Origin: Dyadobacter fermentans
GTDB lineage: Bacteria; Bacteroidota; Bacteroidia; Cytophagales; Spirosomataceae
DNA length: 64,000 bases
Reading direction: 5' to 3'
NCBI RefSeq assembly: GCF_019924045.1
Contig: NZ_JAHXBN010000027.1
Coordinates: 99,655-163,654, forward strand
Made by a program: the position numbers and the translations under genes. This document shows, piece after piece, positions 36,680 through 45,809 of the stretch; the stretch's first letter is position 1; each line of letters starts with the position of its first letter. The notes beneath the pieces are model-generated. The model searched no databases. It saw only the letters and a program-made list of their open reading frames with translations, and was not told the origin of the DNA.

Positions 36680-37320
36680 TATTTGACAGGATTACCATGT
36701 TCCCTGCGCAGCCGGCGGGCGGCACGGGCAATGCTTTGCGGGCTTAATGTTTTGAAGTCGGGGATATCGAGTACCGTCGCCTGAATGTCCGGGTAGGAAA
36801 GGATAACCCGCCGTGTGTCCTCGTCGAACGGCCCGTTGAAGATCAGGTATTTCAATGAAATGGACCGTTGTTGCAGCGCCCGAACGGAGAGCAGAGTGTG
36901 GTTAATGCAGCCGAGATAATTCCGCACCACCAATGCCACATCCACGCCGAGGCTCTCTATCCAGTCGATCACACAAAGGCGGTCATTAATAGGCACATAC
37001 AAGCCGCCGGCACCTTCAATGATCAGGTGGTTCGAGGTTTCGGGAAGGACGAGGTCTTCGGCGGCAATGGACTTCTGCTCTTTCCGCGCCGCCTTGTGGG
37101 GTGACGCGGCCAATCGCAGGCGGACAGCCTCCGCATGTGTTACAATATCGTCACTGGTGAGCCCCGAAACCGTCTTCCTGTCGGAGTGGCTTAGAGTACC
37201 CGCTTGCACGGGTTTCCAGTAATCGGCTTTGAGCCATTCCGTTAGAACGGCGGAGCAGATTGTTTTTCCCACATCCGTTCCGATTCCGGTAACGAATAAG
37301 GTGGTCCTATTGGGCGTCAT
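36679..37320 (-). CDS. bioD: Dethiobiotin synthetase
   Basis: A 213-residue ATP-dependent enzyme that closes the ureido ring of 7,8-diaminononanoate to give dethiobiotin. The P-loop GIGTDVGKT lies at residues 12-20 and the EGAGGLYVPIND motif follows. ATG 37320 is chosen because the upstream frame (to 37362) would push the P-loop 14 residues further in. It overlaps bioF by 14 bases and bioA by one, which points to translational coupling. Confidence 0.94.
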   Translation of the reverse strand: MTPNRTTLFVTGIGTDVGKTICSAVLTEWLKADYWKPVQAGTLSHSDRKTVSGLTSDDIVTHAEAVRLRLAASPHKAARKEQKSIAAEDLVLPETSNHLIIEGAGGLYVPINDRLCVIDWIESLGVDVALVVRNYLGCINHTLLSVRALQQRSISLKYLIFNGPFDEDTRRVILSYPDIQATVLDIPDFKTLSPQSIARAARRLRREHGNPVK

Positions 37321-38428
37321 AAAACTCTTTGAGCAAGTCGGTAAGTTGTCGGATTTCCGCATGGGTATTGAATGCGTGCAGGCTTACCCGCAGGCGCTCG
37401 GCGCCGCTTTTCACCGTAGGCGGCCTAACCGCGAACGTGTACAGGGCCTGCGCTTCGAGCATTTCCTTCGCGGCAGCCAGTCTGGCAATACCCGGGCACG
37501 GGATCGCCTGGATCGGGCTACCGGCACCCGAGAGCGTTGGTAGTCCGGCTGCGGAAAAGTACCGGATCCGATCTTGCAAGTCCTCGCGCAGGCGCGGATT
37601 ATTTTGCAGAAAAATGTAATTGTTCCGGATATTGGCCGCGAAAAGATCGGGCAGGCCGGTGGTGTAAATGAATGGGGCGGCGAAATTGATCAGGTAATCA
37701 ATCACCGTTCCACGAGACAATATCGCGGCGCCGTGTGCACCCATTGCTTTTCCATAAGTAACCACGGTCGCGAATACGCGTTCCTGCAAATGCGCGTCAC
37801 ACACGAGCCCGTGCCCGAAAACGCCCATCGCATGCGCCTCGTCCACAATCAGTGAGGCCCCGTAACGCTCGGCCAGCGCCGCCAGGTCATGGAGCGGTGC
37901 AAAATCACCCTCCATCGAATACAGGCTCTCAACGGCGATCCAGCATTTGCCCTTCGTTTGGGCAAGCCGGCTTTCCAAATGGCCCAGGTCATTGTGCCGA
38001 AACCGCATTTTGACGGCAAAGGAAAGCCGGCACCCATCCAGCACCGAACGGTGCACAAACTCGTCGAGCAGGATGGTATCATTCCTCTTCGGAAGGCAGG
38101 AAAACAATGCAAGATTGGCCATATATCCCGACGGAAACAGCAGTGCCCGTTCGGTTTGGTGTTCCGCGGCAATAAAATCCTCGACCGACAAGGTCCATGC
38201 CGAGTTCCCGCTCACTAGCCGCGACCCGGTGCCGCCGCGGAGCCATTGCGGATTATCGTGCAGGGAAGTCAGCAGCATTTCGTGGCAGGCATTGTTGGAA
38301 GCAAGTCCCAGGTAATCATTGGAATAAAAATCGGCACCCGGCTGGCGGACCCGGAGCTTCCGCAGAATTCCCTGCTCCTCCCGGTCGGAAAGGGCCTGCG
38401 ACAAATGCGCCAGCACGTCCTTACGCAT
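37307..38428 (-). CDS. bioF: 8-amino-7-oxononanoate synthase
   Basis: A 373-residue alpha-oxoamine synthase that condenses pimeloyl-CoA or pimeloyl-ACP with alanine to 8-amino-7-oxononanoate (KAPA). Motifs: FYSNDYLGLASN (34-45), GGTGSRLVSGN (65-75), the VDEAHAMGVFG region (195-205) and PLP lysine Lys227 in TYGKAMGAHG. It is slightly shorter at the N-terminus than the Escherichia coli enzyme. It overlaps the upstream ferritin-like gene by 8 bases and bioD by 14. No bioC, bioH or bioB is present in the window. Confidence 0.93.
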   Translation of the reverse strand: MRKDVLAHLSQALSDREEQGILRKLRVRQPGADFYSNDYLGLASNNACHEMLLTSLHDNPQWLRGGTGSRLVSGNSAWTLSVEDFIAAEHQTERALLFPSGYMANLALFSCLPKRNDTILLDEFVHRSVLDGCRLSFAVKMRFRHNDLGHLESRLAQTKGKCWIAVESLYSMEGDFAPLHDLAALAERYGASLIVDEAHAMGVFGHGLVCDAHLQERVFATVVTYGKAMGAHGAAILSRGTVIDYLINFAAPFIYTTGLPDLFAANIRNNYIFLQNNPRLREDLQDRIRYFSAAGLPTLSGAGSPIQAIPCPGIARLAAAKEMLEAQALYTFAVRPPTVKSGAERLRVSLHAFNTHAEIRQLTDLLKEFYDAQ

Positions 38429-39029
38429 CGGCCAGCTCGCTTTCCAGGCTGCTTAGCCACCGCTTAAACAGCCCTTCTTCCATTTGCTGCAATACTTCCG
38501 CGTGTGCCTGCCAGTCCGCCGAGAATTGGCTCAGCTGCGAAGTCATTTCTTCCAAATGCCCCTCCTCTTCCGCGATAATCGACTTGACGGTCACCGGGTG
38601 GGAAGCCGCCGATAGCGCACGCTGGTAAACAGGGTACAGCTCATCGGCCCTTACCTCAATGAGATACGTCACAAACAGGTACGCCGCATAGCGAAGCTGC
38701 GCGCCCTTCAATCCGAACACGCTTTTGATATACCTGCTGCATTGAATATCCAGCATGGCGAGGTATTGCCGGGTGAATACCGCGGCAAACAGATAAGTAT
38801 CCGAATAGTCGGGGCAGGTTGCCGGAGCGAGTTTTGAGATCTGCTTCTTTAAAATATAGGCATGCCTATGCTCCTCGGCCGCGTGTTTCAACTGAATGAT
38901 TTCCACCTGTGTACGGTCTTCGCAAGCGGATATCTTTCTCGCACCGGCGTTTTCCAGGTACGAGAGGGTATTCAGCCAGCGGGCATGCAGATGGTCCTGC
39001 TGTACTATTCGTTGGATCAGGTTATACAT
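38421..39029 (-). CDS. Ferritin-like diiron protein heading the biotin operon, function unknown
   Basis: A 202-residue, almost entirely helical protein with no signal peptide. Two ExxH motifs, Glu53-His54-Arg55-His56 and Glu155-Glu156-Gly157-His158, lie on helices separated by a third helix carrying Glu125 and Glu130. This is the ligand pattern of ferritin-like diiron carboxylate proteins such as MiaE-type hydroxylases. It is the first gene of the operon and overlaps bioF by 8 bases, so it is made together with KAPA synthase. I do not recognise it as a named biotin enzyme. Supply or modification of the pimeloyl precursor, or protection of a later step, are possible roles and are inference only. 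Confidence 0.7.
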   Translation of the reverse strand: MYNLIQRIVQQDHLHARWLNTLSYLENAGARKISACEDRTQVEIIQLKHAAEEHRHAYILKKQISKLAPATCPDYSDTYLFAAVFTRQYLAMLDIQCSRYIKSVFGLKGAQLRYAAYLFVTYLIEVRADELYPVYQRALSAASHPVTVKSIIAEEEGHLEEMTSQLSQFSADWQAHAEVLQQMEEGLFKRWLSSLESELADA

Positions 39030-39044
39030 AGCTTATTTTTTTGC

Positions 39045-39052
39045 CAAAAGTA
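39045..39052 (-). promoter_or_regulatory. Candidate -7 box of the biotin operon
   Basis: On the minus strand this reads TACTTTTG, a full TAnnTTTG match, 16 bases upstream of the ferritin-like start codon. No TTTG is seen at the usual -33 distance, and a BirA-type operator was not found. Confidence 0.4.
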
Positions 39053-39119
39053 TATCCCTACCGGACGCTCCGGATGTACCGGTTTTGATTTTAACGGTAG
39101 TCCGGAGCCATTCCAAACA

Positions 39120-39157
39120 AAAAGGACAAGTCCGCGCAATTGCGGACTTGTCCTTTT
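39120..39157 (-). terminator. Intrinsic terminator after the GH36-like operon
   Basis: Near-perfect hairpin with 15-base arms (39121-39135 and 39142-39156) and a 6-base loop GCAATT, extended by an A-T pair. On the minus strand it runs into TTTTTGTTTGG. It lies 33 bases after the stop of the gene ending at 39190 and insulates the biotin operon. Confidence 0.85.
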
Positions 39158-39189
39158 CATTGCATATGCCTTGGCCGGTAGCTATGCAC

Positions 39190-41346
39190 CTACTCGACCA
39201 CCAGCCAGGTATATCCCTCGGCCGGGATCTCCACTTTATAGTCTACCTCGTAATTCCGGCCAACCTTGTAGGATTGCGCCATACCTTCCTTCACACGAAT
39301 TTTCACCGATTGACCCTTACCCGTGTAATACACAGGCAGTTTCACATTCCGGGTTATCTTTTCGCCGGTCGGATTGTACAGCATCACCAGCCCTTTCACG
39401 GGCAGTTCCGGGTTCACGTGCATGATACCGTCCCAATCGCGGCCATCGGCACGGCGCAGGTGGACAATGTCGGAATTGAGAATGTCGCGGTACTTTTTAT
39501 ACCAGCTCACCACATTGCTTACGGTCTTTTTCGTCTCATCGGTATCGTACAAGCGCGGGCCGCGGTAGCAAGCCTGCACGCCGGCACCGTAATATTGCAT
39601 CATCAGCTGCTCGTACGCATCCAGGTGTTCCGACAGCGGTTCCAGTACGGCCTCAGGCCCGCCGCCCTGGTATTTGGTCAGCGGCACAAAGCCCCATACC
39701 ATCGAAGGCGTTTCGTTCCAGGTCGCATCGAAGATATTCTGGCGGTTGAGGATCTTCTGCTGCTCGCGCGGGAGCGAGAAGTTCACCTCGCGGTAACCGA
39801 GGCCTACTTTGTTGGTCCCATCGAGAAAATACCAGTCGGGCGCATTTACATAAATACCGTTTTCGGCACACCAGTGGTACAGGCCTTTTTGCAGCGCCAT
39901 TTGTTTCCATTGCGAATCAGCCAGGCCTTCATGGCCCGGGTGCGAGGTCGACGCGCACACGTCGCCCGGGTAAGGCCCGTCATTTTCAAAAATGTCAAAA
40001 CCCGTGTGGCTCATGAATTTTTTGAGCTTGTCCAGGTAAGCCAGGCCCCATTTACTGCCGAGGCAGGGCGCATTGCCGAAGAATGCACCGCCGGTTTTAC
40101 CGGTTTTAGGATTAATCACATCATCTTCCTCGCTGATTTTCCGTGAACTGAAAAGCGAATAGCTACCGATCATGACCTTCTTACTGTGGGCGTAGTCGGC
40201 CAGATCCTTCCATTTTTTGAGGTTTTCGACCGAAATGTCCTCCATATTGCAATGGCTCCCGAAGCTCAGGATCAATGCCTCGTAGCCGGTCGCGGCGCAT
40301 TGGTCGATCGCCGTGCGAACCTGCTCGTCGTTTTTGCTCACGAGGTGCATAAAAATCGGGTTAACCGTCGTCCAGGGTGCGATCGTCCGGTACATTTTAC
40401 GCACAGCCATTCCCTTGCGCTCGCGGTCGTAGCTGTCCATCAGGAGCTCATACGTGCGGATCGATTCCAGCTTTTCACCGGCTTTGAGGCGCGTTCCCAT
40501 CGGTACTTTCGGGTGCACTTCGAGCAGGCAGGGGGTCTGGTAGTCGTAGTTCACCTGGGAGGTGTAGCTTTTATCCACTTTCCAATGCGTCGCCTGGTCG
40601 CTGAGCCCGTAGCGCATGGAATTGTTGAATGCAAAGTTGTTTTCAATGTACAAACCATTCGGCTTGGCCATTTCTTCCGGCTTGCCCACTACGGCACTCT
40701 CCTCTTCCGTCACCGCCAGTATCTCGTTCACAACCTGGTCGATCGTCACATCGCCCTTGCTTTTGTTTTCGATCGTCACCCATTTGGATACCAGCGGGAT
40801 CCCGTCGAAAATCGCGTAATGCACGTACACATCCACACCCGCCAGCGCAGGCAACGACGAGCCGAAGCGAAATGCGACTTCGCTGCCGGTTGCGTCCTTC
40901 TTGCTTCCGGCCCACATCGTTGTCTTCCATTGCAGGTAAGGCGCTATGGGCGAGATTTTGAAATCAACGTAGTGAAAGGCGCTGTCCGACACTTTCAGCT
41001 GGTCGATCCACTGAGGGAGCAGATATGCATTCTCTTTTTGGCCGTACAAACCGCCCACATTGTAAGCGATGCCATTCAGGACCACTCTCGCCTCCGGTTT
41101 TACGGCCCGTAGCAATTGCTGGCCGTTGGTCAGGTTCTTGTACTCAATGCAGGCAAGATCGGGTTTCAGGCGGAACACTCTCCGCACAAGGCCATTGGAC
41201 ATCACAATATCGCTGCCATTGGCCGACTGATCTATGCGCGCCTTGGCCGGGCCGGGTTGGATAAGCCAGTCATGCGCCACGGGGGCCGCTGTTTGCGCCC
41301 GGGCGGTAAAACTCAGCAGACCGAGGGCTAAAAAAAGGTATTTCAT
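39190..41346 (-). CDS. GH36-like secreted glycoside hydrolase
   Basis: A 718-residue protein with a signal peptide to about Ala17. An N-terminal beta-sandwich is followed by a TIM-barrel-like part. This has FGSHCNMEDIS, KKVMIGSYSLFSS and FENDGPYPGDVCAS, a motif typical of the alpha-galactosidase (GH27/GH36/GH31) clan with the Asp in the nucleophile position. A C-terminal beta domain closes the chain. Exact substrate is unknown; an alpha-galactosidase or related retaining exo-enzyme is likely. It is the last gene of the first ECF module, 53 bases after another GH36-like gene, and is followed by a strong terminator. Confidence 0.7.
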   Translation of the reverse strand: MKYLFLALGLLSFTARAQTAAPVAHDWLIQPGPAKARIDQSANGSDIVMSNGLVRRVFRLKPDLACIEYKNLTNGQQLLRAVKPEARVVLNGIAYNVGGLYGQKENAYLLPQWIDQLKVSDSAFHYVDFKISPIAPYLQWKTTMWAGSKKDATGSEVAFRFGSSLPALAGVDVYVHYAIFDGIPLVSKWVTIENKSKGDVTIDQVVNEILAVTEEESAVVGKPEEMAKPNGLYIENNFAFNNSMRYGLSDQATHWKVDKSYTSQVNYDYQTPCLLEVHPKVPMGTRLKAGEKLESIRTYELLMDSYDRERKGMAVRKMYRTIAPWTTVNPIFMHLVSKNDEQVRTAIDQCAATGYEALILSFGSHCNMEDISVENLKKWKDLADYAHSKKVMIGSYSLFSSRKISEEDDVINPKTGKTGGAFFGNAPCLGSKWGLAYLDKLKKFMSHTGFDIFENDGPYPGDVCASTSHPGHEGLADSQWKQMALQKGLYHWCAENGIYVNAPDWYFLDGTNKVGLGYREVNFSLPREQQKILNRQNIFDATWNETPSMVWGFVPLTKYQGGGPEAVLEPLSEHLDAYEQLMMQYYGAGVQACYRGPRLYDTDETKKTVSNVVSWYKKYRDILNSDIVHLRRADGRDWDGIMHVNPELPVKGLVMLYNPTGEKITRNVKLPVYYTGKGQSVKIRVKEGMAQSYKVGRNYEVDYKVEIPAEGYTWLVVE

Positions 41347-41399
41347 AAAAGAAAAGGTAATTGATTAAGGGGTTTTAAAGGTTACTGATTATCGTTTTC

Positions 41400-43988
41400 T
41401 CAGGGGATAGGTTTTTCAAAAGTAGTACTTCCCAATGTAAGCCGCACGGTTTCACGCCGGGTACTGTGGGTGATGGGCCATAGCATACTCTTTGCGGTGG
41501 ATTTAAATGCGGGTATTTTTACCTTCCGCTCGGCGAGCAAATGGCTTTCAAACTCTCCTTTTCCTTCATACGAAATGGTGATACGCTGGCCTTTATATCG
41601 CCGCAGGTCAAATGCCTGCATGGTCCAGGGCCTGGCCTTTTCGCTGACCATCCCCGCTTTGGCATAGCCGGCAAATTTGTTGATGGCCGATTTGGAACTT
41701 CTGACCGGTGAAACCGCTGCTCCGTTTATTCGTATCACGGGCACATCCGGGTAACCGATCAGCAGCAGATCGCAGCGGCCGCCCAGGTCGGCAGGCACCG
41801 TCAGACTGGTTTCCGTTTCACCGGCGAGTTTGCTTGTATTATTCCAAACAATCTTACCCGCTGGTTTGGCTGCCTGCCCCGGCTTTCCTTTTTGAAATGA
41901 AAATGCCATGGTAGCATACCCCGGCAGTTCGACAACGATCTTTCCGCCCGACTGAAATGCCGCAGGGTAAGCCCCCTGATACGGGAATACGACAGTAGCC
42001 GCGTAGGTTTCACCTTTTTTTTGATAAAAACCCGCCTGCGCATCGAACGGGATCACAAGTTTTTGTGTGGTAGCACCAGGGTTACGGGCCACCAGAATGC
42101 CCTTGACGCCATGCCAGCCCATATACCCATAGGCCTGGCCTTCATCGGGCCGCCCTCCGACGTACACCGTGTTATTGAGTATTTCCCTGTTTTCCTTCGC
42201 CCAGTTATCGACAGTGCAAAGCGCCTTCCATTCGTCGGGTTTCAGGGCGGAGGGAGTAATGTACCATTCTTTCAGCAGGGTACCGCGGCCGTAATGCATC
42301 AGCACGTGTTCCAGCCAATCCTGCAAACTGTCCTCCTTGCTTTCCATCCGACCATCGGAGCTTTTGATGATCCCGTGCGTCATGAGGCGCGAAATGGGCA
42401 CCAGCGGGCGGTCGGCCGCATTGCCCCACATGCGCCAAATGTAGGTATCGCGGTCGGTGGTGGCCATGGCGCGTGTGGAGATCTCGGGCCAGTTGCCATT
42501 GGTGCCGTCGTCGCCGGCGAGCATCCACAGGTAATCGCCGTACATGAGCCACCATGGCGAGAACCAAACCCAGTTTGTCAGGTTTTGCAGGATATCCGGC
42601 TTCACCTTTCGCGTGGCCAGCAGCACCTCGATGGCCGCATCCAGGTTGGCCTCGTGCCCGTGCCTGTCCGTAGCCGGGTGCCCGTTTCCTACGCCGGTGT
42701 CGCTCAGCTCGTTGAAATCATGTTTATAGTAAACCGCCCCGGTTTCTTTCACAATAAAAGGCACCTGTCGAAGCAGTTCTTGCTTGTAGGCGGGTGCCGA
42801 CAAGCTGTAATACCGGTTGTATTGTTTAAAATATGCATTGGGAATAGCCTCGCGGTAACCGTTCCCGATCCCCCAATCGATATGATTGTTATAGCCATTC
42901 AGCGAGAGCCAGAAACCGAAGTCGACGCCTGCCGCTTTGAGCCTGCTGCTGAGCGATTTAACATCCGTCCAGCCATTGGGAAAATACTTGGGCAAGGGCT
43001 GCCAGATTGATTTCCGGTCCTGCCAGCCGTCATCCACGACCATGGCATCAAGCTTCACGCCATAAGGCTCCGTAGCGGCGCGGAATTCTTTGTAAATATC
43101 CACCAGTGCATTGCCGCTCAGGTCTTTGGCCCGCGGCTCGAACCAGTTGTTGTAATGCAGAAACGAGCGCGGCGCTTTCCACACGGTCGTCAGGTATTGC
43201 ATGAATGCTTGCGTAACAGAAGCTCCCGCCTCCGCGAACCCGCACACGGCAGTCTTACTTTTCATACTGAAATGGACAGAATCGGTGGTAACGGCGTAGC
43301 CCGGGAAATGCATCAGCCTCACCATACCCGCCTTTCCCGAAGGCTCGATATCCCTTCCTTCGAGATCGATGAAACTATAATTCCCGACTTTCTCGTAATG
43401 CCTCGCATAGTCGGCAGGCGTATTGCCATCGGTATGGCGGCTGTACCCGGCGGGGTATTCGAGGCCGGTAAACCATTTATCCCCGATGAAAACCGGCTCG
43501 CCCCTGCCGCCTCCCGTCGCCGGGCTCGTGACTATGAACCGCTCCACTTCCAGCCGGTCGACCGTGGCCGGCACCCCGGCGGCAAATTCCATGGTCAAAC
43601 TTTTGCGAATATGCGGTTGCCCTTTGATGGCGAAATAGGTCACAAGGAGTTTCTCGGGAACGGCGGGTTTACCCTTACTTGCCGGTTTAGAGCGGTAGGA
43701 AATCCTGACAAAACTCGTATCTGCCGAGCGCGAGCTGACCGGCTGGCCATCGGCAGTAAAATCGCTGATCGTAAATCCTTTTTCCCCGTGCATCGGGAGG
43801 ATATGAAACTCATCGCTCTGCGTAGGCAAAATGAACTTACCCGATGCATCCGCAAAACGGGTCGTGCGCCATACCTGCCCGTCATAGGTCAGCAAGCGTT
43901 GTATTTTGTCATTACGAACAACCAGTTCCTGCGCGAAGGACAATGTAGTCATGCAAAGAAATATGCCCGCGAGAATTCCTTTCATCAT
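41400..43988 (-). CDS. GH36-like alpha-galactosidase family protein
   Basis: About 862 residues from ATG 43988 (43985 is an equal alternative). The signal peptide ends near Gln20. A beta-rich N-terminal half precedes a TIM barrel with LDAMVVDDGWQDRKSIW, FGFWLSLNGYNNHIDWG and YYKHDFNELSD, the last in the place of the nucleophile motif of GH36-type enzymes. LWMLAGDDGTNG follows, and two beta domains end the protein. It probably removes alpha-linked galactose or a similar sugar. It lies downstream of susD across a 76-base gap that holds a 12-bp-arm hairpin. Confidence 0.72.
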   Translation of the reverse strand: MMKGILAGIFLCMTTLSFAQELVVRNDKIQRLLTYDGQVWRTTRFADASGKFILPTQSDEFHILPMHGEKGFTISDFTADGQPVSSRSADTSFVRISYRSKPASKGKPAVPEKLLVTYFAIKGQPHIRKSLTMEFAAGVPATVDRLEVERFIVTSPATGGGRGEPVFIGDKWFTGLEYPAGYSRHTDGNTPADYARHYEKVGNYSFIDLEGRDIEPSGKAGMVRLMHFPGYAVTTDSVHFSMKSKTAVCGFAEAGASVTQAFMQYLTTVWKAPRSFLHYNNWFEPRAKDLSGNALVDIYKEFRAATEPYGVKLDAMVVDDGWQDRKSIWQPLPKYFPNGWTDVKSLSSRLKAAGVDFGFWLSLNGYNNHIDWGIGNGYREAIPNAYFKQYNRYYSLSAPAYKQELLRQVPFIVKETGAVYYKHDFNELSDTGVGNGHPATDRHGHEANLDAAIEVLLATRKVKPDILQNLTNWVWFSPWWLMYGDYLWMLAGDDGTNGNWPEISTRAMATTDRDTYIWRMWGNAADRPLVPISRLMTHGIIKSSDGRMESKEDSLQDWLEHVLMHYGRGTLLKEWYITPSALKPDEWKALCTVDNWAKENREILNNTVYVGGRPDEGQAYGYMGWHGVKGILVARNPGATTQKLVIPFDAQAGFYQKKGETYAATVVFPYQGAYPAAFQSGGKIVVELPGYATMAFSFQKGKPGQAAKPAGKIVWNNTSKLAGETETSLTVPADLGGRCDLLLIGYPDVPVIRINGAAVSPVRSSKSAINKFAGYAKAGMVSEKARPWTMQAFDLRRYKGQRITISYEGKGEFESHLLAERKVKIPAFKSTAKSMLWPITHSTRRETVRLTLGSTTFEKPIP

Positions 43989-44010
43989 GTATATAAATGT
44001 TGGAAAAATA

Positions 44011-44055
44011 AATATCCCGGACATCGCGCATCCATGAGCGCCGGTCCGGGATATT
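44011..44055 (-). repeat. Intercistronic hairpin between susD and GH36-like genes
   Basis: AATATCCCGGAC (44011-44022) and GTCCGGGATATT (44044-44055) are perfect 12-base arms with a 21-base loop. It begins 9 bases after the susD stop with no clear T-run. It may protect the abundant susCD part of the message from decay. Confidence 0.5.
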
Positions 44056-44064
44056 GGTTGATGA

Positions 44065-45765
44065 TTACATGCCTTCCAGCGGGTCGAAAGTACCGTCGCC
44101 CCAACCTTTGGTTTGTTTCAGATTGGCATTTCCCTGAATGGTAGCCGTGCTGAGCGGCAGGAAATACATGTTTTCGTTATAAACCATCGGTGCATTGTCG
44201 CGGTCGTAGAGCGTGTAGGTAAATCCGCCCGGTTTCGAAGCGTCGGTGTTGAGGATCATCGCATGCCGTTTGTCTTTACCCGTCATTTTGAGGTGCATTA
44301 ACCGCCATCTGCGCAAATCCCAAAGCCTTTTCTGCTCGAATGCAAATTCGATGTAACGCTCGTCCTGGATCGCCTGGCGCATTTCAGCTTGCGTCATGGC
44401 GGGGCTCAGGCCGTAGAATTTCCCGGCCAGGGAAGCGTCGCCCGGAGTCGTTTCGTTAATGCCCGCGCGCTTACGGATCTGTTTGAGCACATCGAAAGCC
44501 TCCGGCAGCTTGTTGAGTTCCATCGCAGCTTCGGCGTAGTTCATCAGCACTTCGGCATAGCGCATATCGATGTAATCCGTCCCGGAGATTTGCGAATTGG
44601 TGATATCGAGCGACTCGTCGATTGCCTTTCTGGAATAGTAGCCGGTGAGGGTACCGTTCTGCTTACCATAAGAGTAGCCGTTACCCGAAGCATCGGCATT
44701 CAGCTCCATGGTTTTGCCTAAATAGGACACGCCATTGTAAACGACCGTCGCGTAGAAGCGGTTATCGCGGTTCTGCCAGCTTTTGGTCACGTCCCCTGCA
44801 TGTTGCGGATCGTTCCAGGCCGTCTTTTTGCCGCTTTTCAGCGGGAATGCATCCACGAGCTCCTGCGTAGGATGGCAGCCACCGGTGGCATTGGCCGTAA
44901 AATCGATCGGCCTCACGGCGGCGTCGCGGTTCTGTGTGCGCCCGGCGGGGTTCAGGTAGCGAATCGCGAAGATCACTTCCTTATTCATTTCGGCCAGGAA
45001 CAATGCCGCATTGCTATACGTGTCGATCAACCCCACGCCTTTGGAAGAAAGGTAGGTCAATGCTTCCTTATTGGCATCGTAGGCCGCCTGCCAGTGCGCC
45101 GGGTTGCCGGTCGGATTGAACTGCGGGCTAGCACGAAAAAGCAGCACACGCCCTTTCATAGCCAACGCCGCTCCCTTGGTGACACGGCCCAAATCAGCCA
45201 CCGGATAAGATTCCGGTAATTCACCCGCCGCAGTATTCAGTTCCGACAGCACGAAATCGAAGCATTCCTTGGTGGAGTTACGCGACACCCGCAGGTCGTC
45301 GTCGCGCTCCTGCGCGGTGGTGACGAGCGGCACGCCGCCGTAGCGCTTGATCATTTCAAAATAAACGAATGCGCGGATAAACCGTACCTGGCCTTTCAGC
45401 GTGGTCTTGGTTGCCTGGTCAATCGTACTGGTCGGCTTATCGATCTCCTGCAAGAAGAGGTTCATTTTGCGGATGTCTGCATAGGGCCAGTAGGACGGAC
45501 CGCCGTTATCGATGGTAGTCGTTCCTGAAATCCACGCGTTACTGCGCGAAGCCTCGTCCGTCGCATCGGCCAGCGTGACGTCCCAGGACGGCACCGACAG
45601 GTAAACATTATTGACAAATGCCGTCGCCAGCGCCGGATCTTTCCATACGTCCTGCTCGGTAATAGCCGACAAGTTCTTTTTATCCAGCACATCCTCGCAG
45701 GACATTAGTCCGAGGGATGATGCCAGCATGATAGCGCACAGGTATTGATATGTTCTATTTCTCAT
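44065..45765 (-). CDS. SusD/RagB-family lipoprotein, ECF module 1
   Basis: A 566-residue surface lipoprotein with lipobox LGLMSC near residue 23, the SusD N-terminal pattern (AITEQDVWKDPALATAFVNNVYLS) and the C-terminal DERYIEFAFEQKRLWDLRRW region. It pairs with the STN-type SusC 44 bases upstream. The neighbouring GH36-like enzymes suggest an alpha-galactoside-containing ligand. Confidence 0.9.
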   Translation of the reverse strand: MRNRTYQYLCAIMLASSLGLMSCEDVLDKKNLSAITEQDVWKDPALATAFVNNVYLSVPSWDVTLADATDEASRSNAWISGTTTIDNGGPSYWPYADIRKMNLFLQEIDKPTSTIDQATKTTLKGQVRFIRAFVYFEMIKRYGGVPLVTTAQERDDDLRVSRNSTKECFDFVLSELNTAAGELPESYPVADLGRVTKGAALAMKGRVLLFRASPQFNPTGNPAHWQAAYDANKEALTYLSSKGVGLIDTYSNAALFLAEMNKEVIFAIRYLNPAGRTQNRDAAVRPIDFTANATGGCHPTQELVDAFPLKSGKKTAWNDPQHAGDVTKSWQNRDNRFYATVVYNGVSYLGKTMELNADASGNGYSYGKQNGTLTGYYSRKAIDESLDITNSQISGTDYIDMRYAEVLMNYAEAAMELNKLPEAFDVLKQIRKRAGINETTPGDASLAGKFYGLSPAMTQAEMRQAIQDERYIEFAFEQKRLWDLRRWRLMHLKMTGKDKRHAMILNTDASKPGGFTYTLYDRDNAPMVYNENMYFLPLSTATIQGNANLKQTKGWGDGTFDPLEGM

Positions 45766-45809
45766 TTTTATCTAAATCTTGGATCAATTGAAATAACCTG
45801 TCCGCCGGA

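Noticed and set aside
38896..40146. Plus-strand open frame of 416 codons across the bio/GH36 boundary
   Set aside because: It runs through a strong terminator and opposite two supported genes, and its translation shows no domain.
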